In this document: in pieces, positions 10,574-20,837 of the stretch
Layout: each line of letters begins with the position of its first letter
How positions within the stretch are numbered: the first letter of the stretch is position 1
Source of the DNA: Trichomonas tenax
Taxonomy: Eukaryota > Parabasalia > Trichomonadida > Trichomonadidae
Assembly (NCBI GenBank): GCA_023091735.1
Contig: JALKBU010000202.1
Span: 1 to 61,821 of the forward strand
Direction of reading: 5' to 3'
DNA: 61,821 nucleotides
Translations under genes and position numbers: made by a program
Notes under the pieces: model-generated
Seen by the model: the letters and a program-made list of their open reading frames with translations, nothing else
Told to the model about the DNA's origin: nothing
Database searches by the model: none

Positions 10574-11560
10574 ATGAATGCTGAACAAAACAAAATTCTT
10601 CATAAATCTCAAATTCTTCTAAAAGTGCTTTCTGAGCAGGATTCGTATAACTGCATCAAATCCATCGTCAAAAAGCCCAAAATTGACTCAGCAATCACGA
10701 AATTAAACAATTTTATTTCAACAATTGAACCAGAAACCGAAATTGACGAGAAAGAAGTATCAAAAATCAGAATAACATTCGAAAATTTCAAAGATTATCT
10801 CAATTTGAACAACATTGCAAAACAATTACAAGCAAATATCGAAAGATTAGACCAAATAATTGACTCTATGCGAGAAAAATACAAAATTTCAGGTAAAATT
10901 ATGGATGAAATCAATGATATGTATATAAAACTATCTGATGACATTTCAGATTTGGTAGAAAATCCAGATCGCAGGCAACAAATTAACGAATGCAGCACTG
11001 GACTTTTCAATTTACTTCCTAAGATGGATCAGACCTGGGAGGCATCAAAACAGCGCTCAAATCTTTGGTCAAAAACAAATCTCACACTTCGCAAATCAAC
11101 AGAGAAATTGATCATGGATATATCAACAGTGAATGGTGTTATTAACGTTATTGATGATTTCATCAGCAGTCTTCAAAATAAAGATGAGCTTGAGTCCGCA
11201 TTTTCCGAATTTTTCCAACCGAAGAGAATGGAATACTTAAAGCCACTCCAAGAGATTCCAAGAGAAATGGCCACAAGTTTAGAGAAAGAAGCAATGCAGG
11301 CAAGAGAAAGAGAAATACAGAATTTGTACAAAAACTTATCAGTGACATTCAGTCCGCTCAAAGATTTAGTTTTTGAGCAAGAAGAAAATAGACGTTTGAA
11401 AGCACTATATAGAGCATCATTAATGAGCAAAGATGATTTAAATAATCTCAAACAGGAAAATGAGAACCTGAAAGAAGTCATTCAAGAACTTGAGAATTTA
11501 TTAGCAGCACAAAAGAGTGGTCAATCAACCCCAAAGAAATCAAGAAGTCGGAAGAAATAA
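10574..11560 (+). CDS. Coiled-coil protein of unknown function
   Basis: Predicted 328 aa. The frame also holds an ATG at 10541, but ATG 10574 (AAAATGAATG context) begins a normal soluble N-terminus, so I prefer it; the upstream 11 residues are hydrophobic and atypical. The protein is helical throughout. Its N-terminal segment (about 1-230) contains no motif I recognise. Residues 260-315 form a coiled coil (DDLNNLKQENENLKEVIQEL), and the tail is basic (KKSRSRKK). There is no signal peptide or transmembrane segment. The function is unknown. Confidence 0.75.
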   Translation: MNAEQNKILHKSQILLKVLSEQDSYNCIKSIVKKPKIDSAITKLNNFISTIEPETEIDEKEVSKIRITFENFKDYLNLNNIAKQLQANIERLDQIIDSMREKYKISGKIMDEINDMYIKLSDDISDLVENPDRRQQINECSTGLFNLLPKMDQTWEASKQRSNLWSKTNLTLRKSTEKLIMDISTVNGVINVIDDFISSLQNKDELESAFSEFFQPKRMEYLKPLQEIPREMATSLEKEAMQAREREIQNLYKNLSVTFSPLKDLVFEQEENRRLKALYRASLMSKDDLNNLKQENENLKEVIQELENLLAAQKSGQSTPKKSRSRKK

Positions 11561-11676
11561 ATGAATGTATATTATTGTTTTGTAAGTATTAAATAAAATA
11601 TGAATAAAAACAAAGAGAATGGAGGATATCATAATTTTTTAAACATGAAGAACTTAAATCAATAAATGAACAAGAT

Positions 11677-11826
11677 TAAGCAAATGCTTCATTATTCTTT
11701 AATTCAATAGGCGAATTAATGAGTTGATTATACTCATTGCCGGTATAAGGATTATCGTAGAATAGGTCCCAGGCACTGCTTGGAGCTGTGCCACAATGAC
11801 ATTTAGGTCTAATGGAAACTCTCGAG
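11677..11826 (-). pseudogene. Possible relic of a surface-protein cytoplasmic tail
   Basis: Minus-strand frame of about 48 codons ending ELKNNEAFA and TAA at 11677-11679. It includes the segment WDLFYDNPYTGNEY, which carries an NPxY-like DNPYTGNEY, the sort of sorting motif found in tails of trichomonad surface proteins. It lies 100 bp downstream of the cysteine-repeat relic in another frame, with no clear transmembrane segment between them. It may be the lost tail of that gene or a separate fragment. Confidence 0.3.
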
Positions 11827-11926
11827 AGTTATTAAAAAAGTGAAAAATAAGTCGGGGTATTTAATATATAGTTAATATTAACTCAAATATGGAAACTTGA
11901 AATATTTATTCACAGCACAAAATCTT

Positions 11927-14107
11927 TTAGAAGTTCAAATCATAACTACCAACAGATTGTGCAACATATGCAGCAAGTTCCAGCATCTTCTGTGAATAAA
12001 TATTATCGACAAGTTGACCTTTCCTGAAAGGAGTGATCAAGTGACATTTGTTTTCGATCTTCACTTTACCTTTAGAGCATGTTGAACATTGATTCGCATT
12101 TGGTCCGAAACACGTTTCACACGAATGATCACATTTCTTACATTTTCGATCATCAACATAAAATCCATTCGGGGAATTCGTGACGCATTGATTATTATTG
12201 TAAAGATTGTATCCACTGTTACAAACTGAACACGTTGAAGAGTTTGAACATGTTTTGCAATTTGAAAGACATCTATTGCATACTCCATCATTCTGATAAT
12301 ATTCTTTCGGACATGCTGTTATACATTGATTTCCGTTGTACAAACAGTATCCTAATTTACACACATAGCATGTTGATGACGATGAACAGGAATTGCAGTT
12401 ATTCATACACTTTTCACAAGCTCCATTGTTCTGATAATATCCAACTGGACACGATGGCAGACACTGGTTTCCATTATGTAAACTGTATCTGGATTTGCAA
12501 ACAGAACATGCTGATGAACTTGAACAAGTTTTGCAATTATTCAAACATTTATCGCAAACATTGTTCTTTGAATAATAACCAGAAGGGCATTTTGATAAAC
12601 ATTGGTTTCAATTGTACAGACTGTATCCTACTTTGCAAACTAAGCATGTCGATGAATTTGTACATATTTCACAGTTTGAGAGGCATCGACTACAGACACC
12701 ATTATTTTGATAATGCTCAGATGGACACTTTGATAAGCACTGGTTTCCGTTATACCAATTATATCCTCTCTTGCAGACTGAGCATGTTGAAGAACTTGAA
12801 CAAATGTCGCAATTATCAATTGAACTTTGGCAAACTCCATTGTTTGAGTAATATCCAACAGGGCATGATGTTAGGTATCTGTTTCCATTATATAAACTAT
12901 ATCCACTCTTGCAGACAGAGCATGTTGATGTACTTGCATACGTTTGGCAATTTGATCCACACGAAACACAAACTCCGTTGGAAGCATATATTCCCTCTGG
13001 ACATGTTGCTAAGCACTGATTGTTGTTGTTCAAATTTTATCCATATTTGCATGCAGAGCATGTTGAAGAACCAGAGCAAGTGTCACAGTTTGATAGCAGC
13101 TATAACAATATCTATTGCTTCCATAATAACCTGATGGGCACGAAGACGAACATCCACCATTATACAGATAATATCCCGACTTACAGTATGAACAGGAAGA
13201 AGAAGATGAACAGGACTCACATGTGCTCGGACAGGAATAACATTTTGAATTCAATAGGTACTTCCCATTTGGACAAGAAGTTGAATTGTATAATCCATCG
13301 TTAAGTACGTGTAGAGATCTGCACTCAGTGCACATCGAAGCACTTGAACAATCAATACAATTGGAACTACACTCATACGATACATACACCTTACAAAAAC
13401 CATTTCCACTATTTTAATATGAAGTATTCCCATCATAATAAGTTGCTGAAGAAAAAAAAAGAAGAGTCATGATACGACGTTCCGCTGTGGCCCACAGCGA
13501 CGTCAAATGGAGCATTGTAACCAAATTTTCCACCTTTTCCTCCAATCCAGCCACCACCACCCGATCCAGGTGTGAAAGGGCATGTTTCTCCTTTTCCGCA
13601 ATATATATTTCCAGCTCCATACTTTCCAGTCTCGGAACTTCTCTCATATGTAGCCTCTCCAAACTCTTTAGTGTTCACAACTTTATAGTAATGATATCCA
13701 TTTCCACCTCCAGGGGCTCCATTGTAACGAAAAGCGGCACCAGGCCCGCCTGCTTCAGCAGCCTTGATCACATTATTTACTCGGAAATATATTCCACTTC
13801 CATCACCTCCACAACCATCATCTGATGCCAAGATATCATGAATCACATCGAAGCCTGCCATACCTCCAGTCAGTGTCCCTCCTGGAGCTTCTCCCTGCAA
13901 TCTTTCTCCTCCTTTTGCACCAACTTCACACTGGAAAGTTAAAGAATCTCTCACGTGAAAGTATAACCAAACTACAGCTCCCTTTCCTCCTGCTCCTTCT
14001 GTAACCAAACGTCCATCATCGTATGCTCTTCCACCCTGAGCCCCTACGATATCAACATCGTAATACCATGTCCCAGATTGAATACTGACCGGGTGTAAAA
14101 CTTGTCT
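11927..14107 (-). pseudogene. Broken surface protein: glycine-rich domain plus cysteine-rich repeats
   Basis: A glycine-rich domain comes first (about 14107-13420; WYYDVDIVGAQGGRAYD, then GSGGGGWIGGKGGKFGY), of the type also found next to ALK/LTK-like ectodomains. Nine or ten cysteine-rich repeats follow, resembling furin-like or variant-surface-protein repeats: N-C-x2-C-SSSSTC-x-V-C-K-x-G-Y-x-LYNGNQC-x3-CP. The unit is about 46 residues. Breaks: a frame change near 14060 (FTPGQYSI is in one frame, the GAQGG segment in another), breaks at about 13455-13400 and 13030, and a TGA at about 12606 where a GGA codon would be expected. The ORF ends after YVAQSVGSYDLNF without a membrane anchor. Both modules are intact in character, so the gene probably died recently. 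The intact form would be an extracellular adhesin-like protein. Confidence 0.8.
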
Positions 14108-15064
14108 TTAGTGTAAATAGGATGATAGTTTCCAAAATCATTGTAATGTAAGCACTATCCCAGAACGAATTTTTGTTTCAATCATCAGAATTTCATTAAT
14201 TCAATATCATGAAGATAAAAATTATTTAGGTATCAATTTCATATCGATTTTATTGATTTAAGATTGTTGTCCATTAAAACTTTTGAATACTATCGACTTT
14301 GATATTCAATTTCAAGTCTCATGATAAAAATATTACTTAAGATTTGTTTGGTAATAAACGAGAAAAATGAATTTCTGAAAAATATGGATATATTTTCAAT
14401 CGTGTTTCGAGGTTTCTCAACAAAGACATTGAACTAACATCGGATATCTATATTTGAAGACGGTTCATTCTTTTTGTTTTTTTCCCAAGCAGCTAATGAA
14501 ATGATGTATCATTCATAGATATTTGTGCTGCTGAAGAGATATCGATCTGGAATTTCTCATTTAAGATCAGTCTACATCTGTGATATAACCTTATTTCAAT
14601 TTAAATCGATTTTTTGTTGATGATAGGCAAAACATGAATAAGCAAAGATATCTCAATAGTTTTTGTTTTGTTTTGAATATTATTCAGAGTTTCTGAATTG
14701 GTATTCAATATAAAATCATTGATCAATGAGTATTTCTCAAAAAAGTTTTCATTCTGGATCCACGGATTTGAATTGTGTTTTAAGGTTTGATTATGGAAAT
14801 CAGAACGAGAATCCATAACCTTATTTAAGCAGATAATTCGAATTCATTGATATTCATGCTCCTTGATAGAAGTCGAGTTTGGATTTATAAATGATCATTT
14901 ACAATCAATCCAATTCCATGAAATAAAAGGATTTCTTTAAATCGAAATTTCTTTCAAACAAGCAATCCACCAAGTCATTTTTTTTCTAATCCTCCATTAT
15001 CATTTCAATGCCTATCTCTGAAATGAATTTGAAATCAATAGAAAAGTATTTAGAAAAGTTAAAA
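14108..15064. other. Intergenic, no feature recognised
   Basis: AT-rich sequence between the surface-protein relic and the glutamine synthetase stop codon. Short minus-strand frames (such as 14601-14816) show no family resemblance. Confidence 0.4.
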
Positions 15065-17161
15065 TTAAACAGTGTATAAAATCTGGGTATATGTCGGGAT
15101 TGGCCAATCTTCGGCACCGACAATCTCTTCAACAGAATCTGTGAGCTTTCTGATCTCGATCATCTGTGGGATGATCTTGTTGTGCATGAACAATGCCTTT
15201 TCTTTGTTGTTTGGCGATGAAGCAACTTCCTTAAGGAGATTCTCAAGTTTCTGTGCATTATCATCAATTTGTGAGATTGATGTGTTGAGTGTTGTGATAA
15301 TTCTGTTGATTGTTGAGTTTGCGCATCCACAATTCTTAAGATTCATGAAAGAGCCAGCAACTTTTCCAGCGTAGTTGATGAGTGCTGGCAAAATCTGGCG
15401 CTTGATCATGTGGAGCAATGTTTCTGCTTCGATAGAGACAGACTGGATATAGTTCTCAACTCTGACTTCATATCTTGCATGGCATTCAGCTTCTGTGTAG
15501 ACTTTCATTTTCTCGAAGAGCTCAATGTTCTTTCTATCCAACAATGCTTCAATGGCGTCAACTGTGTTGTTAATGATTGGCAATCCACGCTTCTTTGCCT
15601 CTTCGATCCATTCGTTGGAATAGTTGTTTCCGTTGAAGATGATGCGGCCATGCTTTGTGACTGTCTCTTCTATCAACTTCTGCTTCTCTGCACCGACATC
15701 GAGAGCCTTTTCGAAGCGTGTTGCGAAGTAAGCAAATGATTCAGCAACAGCGCTGTTGAGGATTGTGTTGACAACAGCAATAGACTGAGAAGATCCAAGC
15801 ATTCTGAACTCAAACTTGTTACCTGTGAAGGCCATTGGAGAAGTTCTGTTGCGATCACTGTCATCGAGAGAAAGATCTGGAATTGATGGAAGAAGAGACA
15901 TCTTTCCCTTCTCCTTCTTCGGCAATCCATAGTCAGCGTTCATTGCAGAGAGGAGCTGGGCTGTGATTGCTTCACCAAGGAAACAAGAAACGATCGAAGG
16001 AGGTGCTTCGAAGCCACCAAGTCTCTGGTCATTAGAATGTGAAGCAGCAGACATTTTGATGAGATCTCCGTATTTGTCTACAGCACGAAGGAAGGCGCAC
16101 AACACGAGAAGGAACAATCCGTCATCATCCTGCATGTCACGTGGCTGGAGGAGGTTAACACCAGTGTCTGTTCCAATGCTGTAATTGTTGTGCTTACCAC
16201 TTCCGTTGACACCAGAGAATGGCTTTTCATGGAGAAGCAGCGCCAATCCCTGCTTCTTTGCGATCGTTCTCATGAGTTCCATCGTCATTTGGTTGTGATC
16301 TGCTGCGATATTTGCATTTTCGTAAACTGGAGCAAGCTCATGCTGAGAAGGAGCGACTTCATTGTGCTTTGTCTTCGCTGGGATACCGAGTTCCCACAAT
16401 TCGCGGTCAACTTGCTTCATAAATTCCGAAACGCGAATCTTAATGCGAGCCATGTAATGATCATCGAGCTGCTGGGCTTTTGGAGGCTTAGCACCGAGTA
16501 ATGTGCGTCCACACATCTTCAAATCAAGTCTTTCCTCGAAATGTTTTCTATCAATCAAGAAATATTCCTGTTCTGCACCAACAGATGCCGTGATTCGCCT
16601 AACATCCTCCTGACCTTTGAAGAACTTGATGAATCTGAGGCCCTCGCGGTTAAGTGCTTCGATTGATCTCAATAATGGAAGTTTTCTATCAAGTGCTTCG
16701 CCATTGTAGGACACGAAAACTGAAGGAATGAAGAGAGTTCCGTCGCGAACAAACGCAGGGGATGTTGGATCCCAGGTTGTGTAGCCTCTTGCTTCGAATG
16801 TAGCTCTCAGACCGCCTGAAGGGAACGAAGAAGCATCTGGTTCGCCTTTAACGAGTGTGCTTGGTGGGAAATCGAGTGTAGCTTCGCCAATAGCTGACGG
16901 TGTGAAGAAAGAATCGTGCTTGCAAGCTGTTACATCGGTCATAGGAAGGAACCAGTGCGCGTAGTGTGTCGCTCCGTTCTCAATGGCCCATTCCATCATC
17001 GCTTTTGCAACGTCCGGAGCAATGGAGTTGTCTAAAGTGCTTCCGGATTCAATTGTCTTGAGATAGCTTTGATAAATCTTCTTGTTGAGCCTCATTCTTA
17101 TAACGGCCTCTCTGAAGACTTTGGAACCATATATAGGCTTCAGCTGCAACGCTGCCTCCAT
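15065..17161 (-). CDS. glnN: Type III glutamine synthetase
   Basis: Predicted 698 aa, the usual length of the GSIII family (about 700 aa) and far longer than eukaryotic GSII (about 360 aa). It makes glutamine from glutamate, ammonia and ATP. Visible family blocks are ENGATHYAHWFLPMTD, the active-site run NEVAPSQHELAP, the nucleotide/substrate block KPFSGVNGSGKHNNYS, and SDRNRTSPMAFTGNKFEFR near the middle. The start ATG (17159-17161) begins MEAALQLKPIYGSK, as in bacterial homologues. GSIII is mostly bacterial (Bacteroidetes, cyanobacteria) and scattered in protists, so lateral origin is likely. Its codon positions look somewhat more GC-rich than neighbouring genes, consistent with high expression or foreign origin. 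No metal or substrate block appears lost. Confidence 0.95.
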   Translation of the reverse strand: MEAALQLKPIYGSKVFREAVIRMRLNKKIYQSYLKTIESGSTLDNSIAPDVAKAMMEWAIENGATHYAHWFLPMTDVTACKHDSFFTPSAIGEATLDFPPSTLVKGEPDASSFPSGGLRATFEARGYTTWDPTSPAFVRDGTLFIPSVFVSYNGEALDRKLPLLRSIEALNREGLRFIKFFKGQEDVRRITASVGAEQEYFLIDRKHFEERLDLKMCGRTLLGAKPPKAQQLDDHYMARIKIRVSEFMKQVDRELWELGIPAKTKHNEVAPSQHELAPVYENANIAADHNQMTMELMRTIAKKQGLALLLHEKPFSGVNGSGKHNNYSIGTDTGVNLLQPRDMQDDDGLFLLVLCAFLRAVDKYGDLIKMSAASHSNDQRLGGFEAPPSIVSCFLGEAITAQLLSAMNADYGLPKKEKGKMSLLPSIPDLSLDDSDRNRTSPMAFTGNKFEFRMLGSSQSIAVVNTILNSAVAESFAYFATRFEKALDVGAEKQKLIEETVTKHGRIIFNGNNYSNEWIEEAKKRGLPIINNTVDAIEALLDRKNIELFEKMKVYTEAECHARYEVRVENYIQSVSIEAETLLHMIKRQILPALINYAGKVAGSFMNLKNCGCANSTINRIITTLNTSISQIDDNAQKLENLLKEVASSPNNKEKALFMHNKIIPQMIEIRKLTDSVEEIVGAEDWPIPTYTQILYTV

Positions 17162-17742
17162 TTTTATGAAAAATGAAGAGAAATTATATTTTTATGGAAT
17201 TTCGATGAAAAATCATTCTACTATTTCTATATATGATATTACTTTCATTCTTTCAATTGTTGGCCAAACTTACTCTCAATTATAAATTTTATCGTTAAAA
17301 TTAAGATGACTACTATGCAATATTATATTCGAAGATCATAATTTTAAATAAATTGTAAACTGTCAGAAATCAGATATCGTTCTAAAACCGTCAATCTTGA
17401 TTCCTTGAATTTTTCAAACAGCTTTCCATCAAGTTCAAATTCAATGTTATCACAATTTATTTCTAGCAACTCATTGAATTGGAATCTATTATTTATGTAT
17501 ATTATGATACAGCATTTTTAAATAAAAATGAATGTTTGTCAAAACCGCTTTGTAAATAAATGGCTCTAGTAATGAAGGCGTTCTTTTCGCTATAAAAACT
17601 CCAACCTTTTCAATCGCTCACCAGCTTGATCTATAAAGCAATTAATTATACACCTTCTATCCTACCAGAAACATGAAAAGCTTTACTTATTCGAAAACAA
17701 TTTCGTCGAAAGTTTTCATGTCAGATTGTAGTTGTCAAAATT
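17162..17742. other. Upstream region of glutamine synthetase
   Basis: AT-rich and gene-free. It carries a degenerate TTTCATGTCAGATTG at about 17713-17727, related to the TTTACATGTCA motif, just before the foldback element. No TATA-like or start-site motif is obvious near the ATG. Confidence 0.4.
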
Positions 17743-17763
17743 GTTTTTGTGCAATTCAGTCAC

Positions 17764-18312
17764 GTACCGAAAGTTGTCACGAAAAGTGACACTAAAAGCG
17801 ATATTATCTGACATGTAAAGTTCCCAGAATCTCGAGTTTTATGTGTCAAAATCGCGTCTGACGTGAAGAACTGGGGACTACATTGACACAGGTACCACGC
17901 GTGTTAGTAGCTAAACTCACAGATCTCCCTTTCATACGCCATCATTAAGAAATCAAAGATTTCCACTTCAGAATGCCACTGAAGAACAAAATTAAATGCT
18001 TGATTGGGACTTGTAGCCAAGGTGCTAGCAATTCAGCCCACAGTTCTTCCTTTCAGAAGCATTCTGTAAAGTAAATCGCTGATTATTTCGAAGATCGAGT
18101 CTGAAAGGAAGAACTGTGGACTTGATTGCTAGCATTTTGGCCACCAGTGTCAATGAAGCACTTAATTTTTCTTTTCAAAGTAAATTTAAACAAATTTAGG
18201 ATATCATTCTTCCAATAATCATTTATAATCACATGCCACGTAAATATTTATTTGTCAAATATTTATGTTTACATGTCAGATAATATCACTTTTTCGTGAC
18301 AACTTTCGGTAC
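17764..18312. mobile_element. Foldback/MITE-like element with terminal and internal inverted repeats
   Basis: About 550 bp, non-coding. Outer inverted repeats: left arm 17764-17819 (starts GTACCGAAAGTTGTCACG), right arm 18268-18312. They are identical except for a ~11-bp segment missing and one base changed on the right. A second palindrome sits inside: 17987-18057 pairs imperfectly with 18100-18170, with AGTTCTTCCTTTCAGA facing TCTGAAAGGAAGAACT around a ~42-nt loop. The arms contain TGACATGTAAA and AAAAGTGACA, two motifs found upstream of many genes here. Similar 20-mers flank the element as direct repeats (17743-17762 and 18319-18338, 18/20 identical), possibly a degenerate target duplication. 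There is no transposase, so any movement would need one supplied in trans. The structure is seen directly; mobility is inferred. Confidence 0.75.
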
Positions 18313-18511
18313 ACAACAGTTTTTGGGCAATTCAATCAATATGGATTCCACAATAGTCTCTATAAAGACTTCTAATCAAAATTGGCCTTTAACGTTTGTG
18401 GAAGCTTTTCCATTTATTGATAACAACGATTTGATGTGAATTGCTCTTGTTTGCTCTTCAAATTAAAATGAAATCAACCTATCTCATTTGTTTACGAATA
18501 GAAAATAAAGT

Positions 18512-19837
18512 TTATTTGCCCTGGACAATAACATTAAAAACAGCCTCTATGTCTGTGAAATCGTTTGGAATAGAAAATACATTTGGTGCGTCATACTTCT
18601 CAACAAAATCGAGAGAACAGAGGAAGCGCTGGAATTGTTCTGTATTGTTGCTCGACTCATTGAAGTTGAATCCATCATTTCCTCCAACGAATGAGAAACC
18701 ACCCGATGCATTTTCAGTGAATGTGAATCCTGTGGCAGCATTATCGAAAGTGAATCCCTCACCAGCTGCGTTATCGAATGTGAATCCATCTGCCGCTGCA
18801 TTATCAAAGTTGAAATCTCCACCAGCGTTGTTTGATGCATCACCGAAGCTGAACTCGACACCTTCTTTGTTGTTAAGAAGAGACTCTTCGCCAAACTGGA
18901 ATTCGGATTGACCTGTTGCTTCAGCATTATCTCCCTCCAATTCAACTTCTCTTGATGTGACAGGAACTGCTTCCATATTACCAAAGTTAAAGCCTTCTTC
19001 CGCTGAAACATTTTCTGTTTTATCATCAGCAAGAAGATCTTCCTCCGGCTTTTCCTCAACTGGAGCATCTTCCTGCTTCTCTTCAGCAGGAGCTTCTTCA
19101 GTATTTTCATCAGCTGGAGCTTCCTCTGGTTTCTCTTCAGCTGGAGCCTCTTCTGTCTTTTCTTCAGCTAGTGTTTCTTCTGTATTTTTTTCAGCTGGTG
19201 TTTCTTCTGCCTTTTCTTCTGCTGGAGTTTCTTCTGTAGCATTTTCATTTTGCTCATTTGGTGTTTCCTGTGTATTTTCTTCTGCTGGTGGATTTTCTGC
19301 AGGTGCTTCATTGGCTTCTTCAGTGGCTTGAGATTCCTCTGACTTTTCTTCATTATTATTTTCATTTTGGTTTTGTTCAGGCTGAGATTCTTCTTGTTTC
19401 TCCTCTGCTGGAGTTTCCTCTACCTTTTCTTCGGCTGGAGCTTCCTCTGTTTTCTCTTCTGCATAAGATTCTTCCTTTGGTGTATTTTCTGTTGGTTCTT
19501 CAGCTGCTGGAGCCTCCTCTTGTTTCTCTTCATGTGTTTTCTCTTCAGTTTTCTCGTCAGCTTTCTCATCAGCTGGAGATTCTTCTGTTTTTTCTTGTTC
19601 TTGTGTTTCTTCTTGTTTTTCTTCTACAGGAGCGCTTTCTGGCGCTGTTTCCGTATTTTCGGTGGCGTTTGCTGTTTCTTCTTGATTTTCTTGTGTATTA
19701 TTTTCATTTGTTTGTTCTACGACAGAATTTTCTTCTTGTTTTTCCTCAGATTGTTGGATTTCGGACTCCTGTGGTGCGTTTTCTGCGGTAGAACCAGTTG
19801 CTTCTTCGACGTTTTGCTTAGATTCCGCCTCAGACAT
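18512..19837 (-). CDS. Acidic Glu/Pro/Ala-repeat protein with FxFG-like C-terminal repeats
   Basis: Predicted 441 aa from ATG 19835-19837. Residues 1-285 are an extremely acidic, low-complexity array built on variants of EEAPAEEKTEE. Residues 286-410 hold about nine Phe-x-Phe motifs at 10-25 residue spacing: three true FxFG (FNFG, FQFG, FSFG) and degenerate FNFD, FTFD, FTFT, FSFV and FNFN. A short folded-looking tail follows (FLCSLDFVEKYDAPNVF, then NDFTDIEAVFNVIVQGK). FxFG repeats are the karyopherin-docking motif of nucleoporins, so a nucleoporin or Nup-associated role is possible; F-x-F peptides that bind other adaptors are an alternative. AAAAGTGTCA occurs twice just upstream (19844-19853, 19862-19871). 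No signal peptide or membrane segment. Confidence 0.8.
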   Translation of the reverse strand: MSEAESKQNVEEATGSTAENAPQESEIQQSEEKQEENSVVEQTNENNTQENQEETANATENTETAPESAPVEEKQEETQEQEKTEESPADEKADEKTEEKTHEEKQEEAPAAEEPTENTPKEESYAEEKTEEAPAEEKVEETPAEEKQEESQPEQNQNENNNEEKSEESQATEEANEAPAENPPAEENTQETPNEQNENATEETPAEEKAEETPAEKNTEETLAEEKTEEAPAEEKPEEAPADENTEEAPAEEKQEDAPVEEKPEEDLLADDKTENVSAEEGFNFGNMEAVPVTSREVELEGDNAEATGQSEFQFGEESLLNNKEGVEFSFGDASNNAGGDFNFDNAAADGFTFDNAAGEGFTFDNAATGFTFTENASGGFSFVGGNDGFNFNESSNNTEQFQRFLCSLDFVEKYDAPNVFSIPNDFTDIEAVFNVIVQGK

Positions 19838-19843
19838 TTTTAT

Positions 19844-19871
19844 AAAAGTGTCATCGATTGTAAAAGTGTCA
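19844..19871 (-). promoter_or_regulatory. Paired AAAAGTGTCA motifs next to a start codon
   Basis: Two copies, 19844-19853 and 19862-19871, lie 7 and 25 bp upstream of the ATG of the acidic FxFG protein. The same decamer or a close variant sits within about 35 bp of several other starts in this window. An initiator-like or transcription-factor site is inferred. Confidence 0.45.
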
Positions 19872-20837
19872 ATATTTTTATTTGAAGTCTTTATCTTTCA
19901 TTATTAATCTATACAAGGCACATCTAGCATATTTTTCTTGTTAATTTTGGATTTTGCGCAATTTTCAATGAAAAATTCAATATCTCATACTTAAACATGT
20001 TTTCAACTTATGATTCTTATACATTGCTTATATATTTCTAATAAAAAAGTTATTTCATTTAACATCAAACTTTGATTATATTTAATTTGAATCTACAATA
20101 AATTTAACCAATTGAACTCTTATTACACTTCCAATATACTTCAAGCACAATTTAAATGTATAACACTAAGTGATGTAGTTTGAAAAGCATAAATTGTCAT
20201 TAATCGATTTGGAATCTATAATTAAAATCATTATATACAGTCAATTACAAAGAATTCTTTAGTAATATTAATATCTATCTTAAATTTGATTGAGTTGCAT
20301 CACTAATCATATTCTATTAATGCATCAATGATATTTTTAATTCTACTTAAGCCAAATGCAATAAACAATATGCATGCAGCATATGTATCATTTTTAAAGC
20401 CATTGAAAAGAGATCCCATGATTAGAAATGATTTAATTTCTTAGTTCAATATCTTATGTTCGAATCATTGAATTATGTTATCAGAACTTTATAAATAAGA
20501 GGATATTATATAGAAAAACAAATGTTAGAGTTATTTCATCCAGTTGACATATGTTTCCTCTGAATTAAAAAGGGGCAAAAAGAATTAATTCTTTTTTGAC
20601 AAAAACACTTTACATAACTACTATTTTGATAACGATTTTGCCGATTTCTGACATAACCGAATCAATAGATTTTCAATTTGCCATGTAATTTTTTACAAAA
20701 CAAAACACAAAATTATTATACTATCGTTATCAAAAGATATTTTCATGTTTTTCATTATTGAGGGTCTGTCAGCAAAATGCCCCTGCAATTTTGATGGAGC
20801 TTTCCAAATTTTTTTTGTGGTAAGATTTTTGCTCTGA
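19872..20837. other. Divergent intergenic region, no further feature recognised
   Basis: Separates the acidic-protein gene (minus) from the G3BP-like gene (plus). It is AT-rich, with several short inverted repeats of ordinary length. No RNA gene is supported. Confidence 0.4.

Noticed and set aside
12235..13134. 299-codon plus-strand frame over the cysteine-repeat relic
   Set aside because: It is the antisense shadow of the repeats; its periodicity comes from the cysteine codons on the other strand.
19258..19885. Hydrophobic plus-strand frames opposite the acidic protein
   Set aside because: Antisense of GAA/GAG-rich repeats gives Phe/Leu/Ser-rich sequence that mimics membrane proteins; not real.
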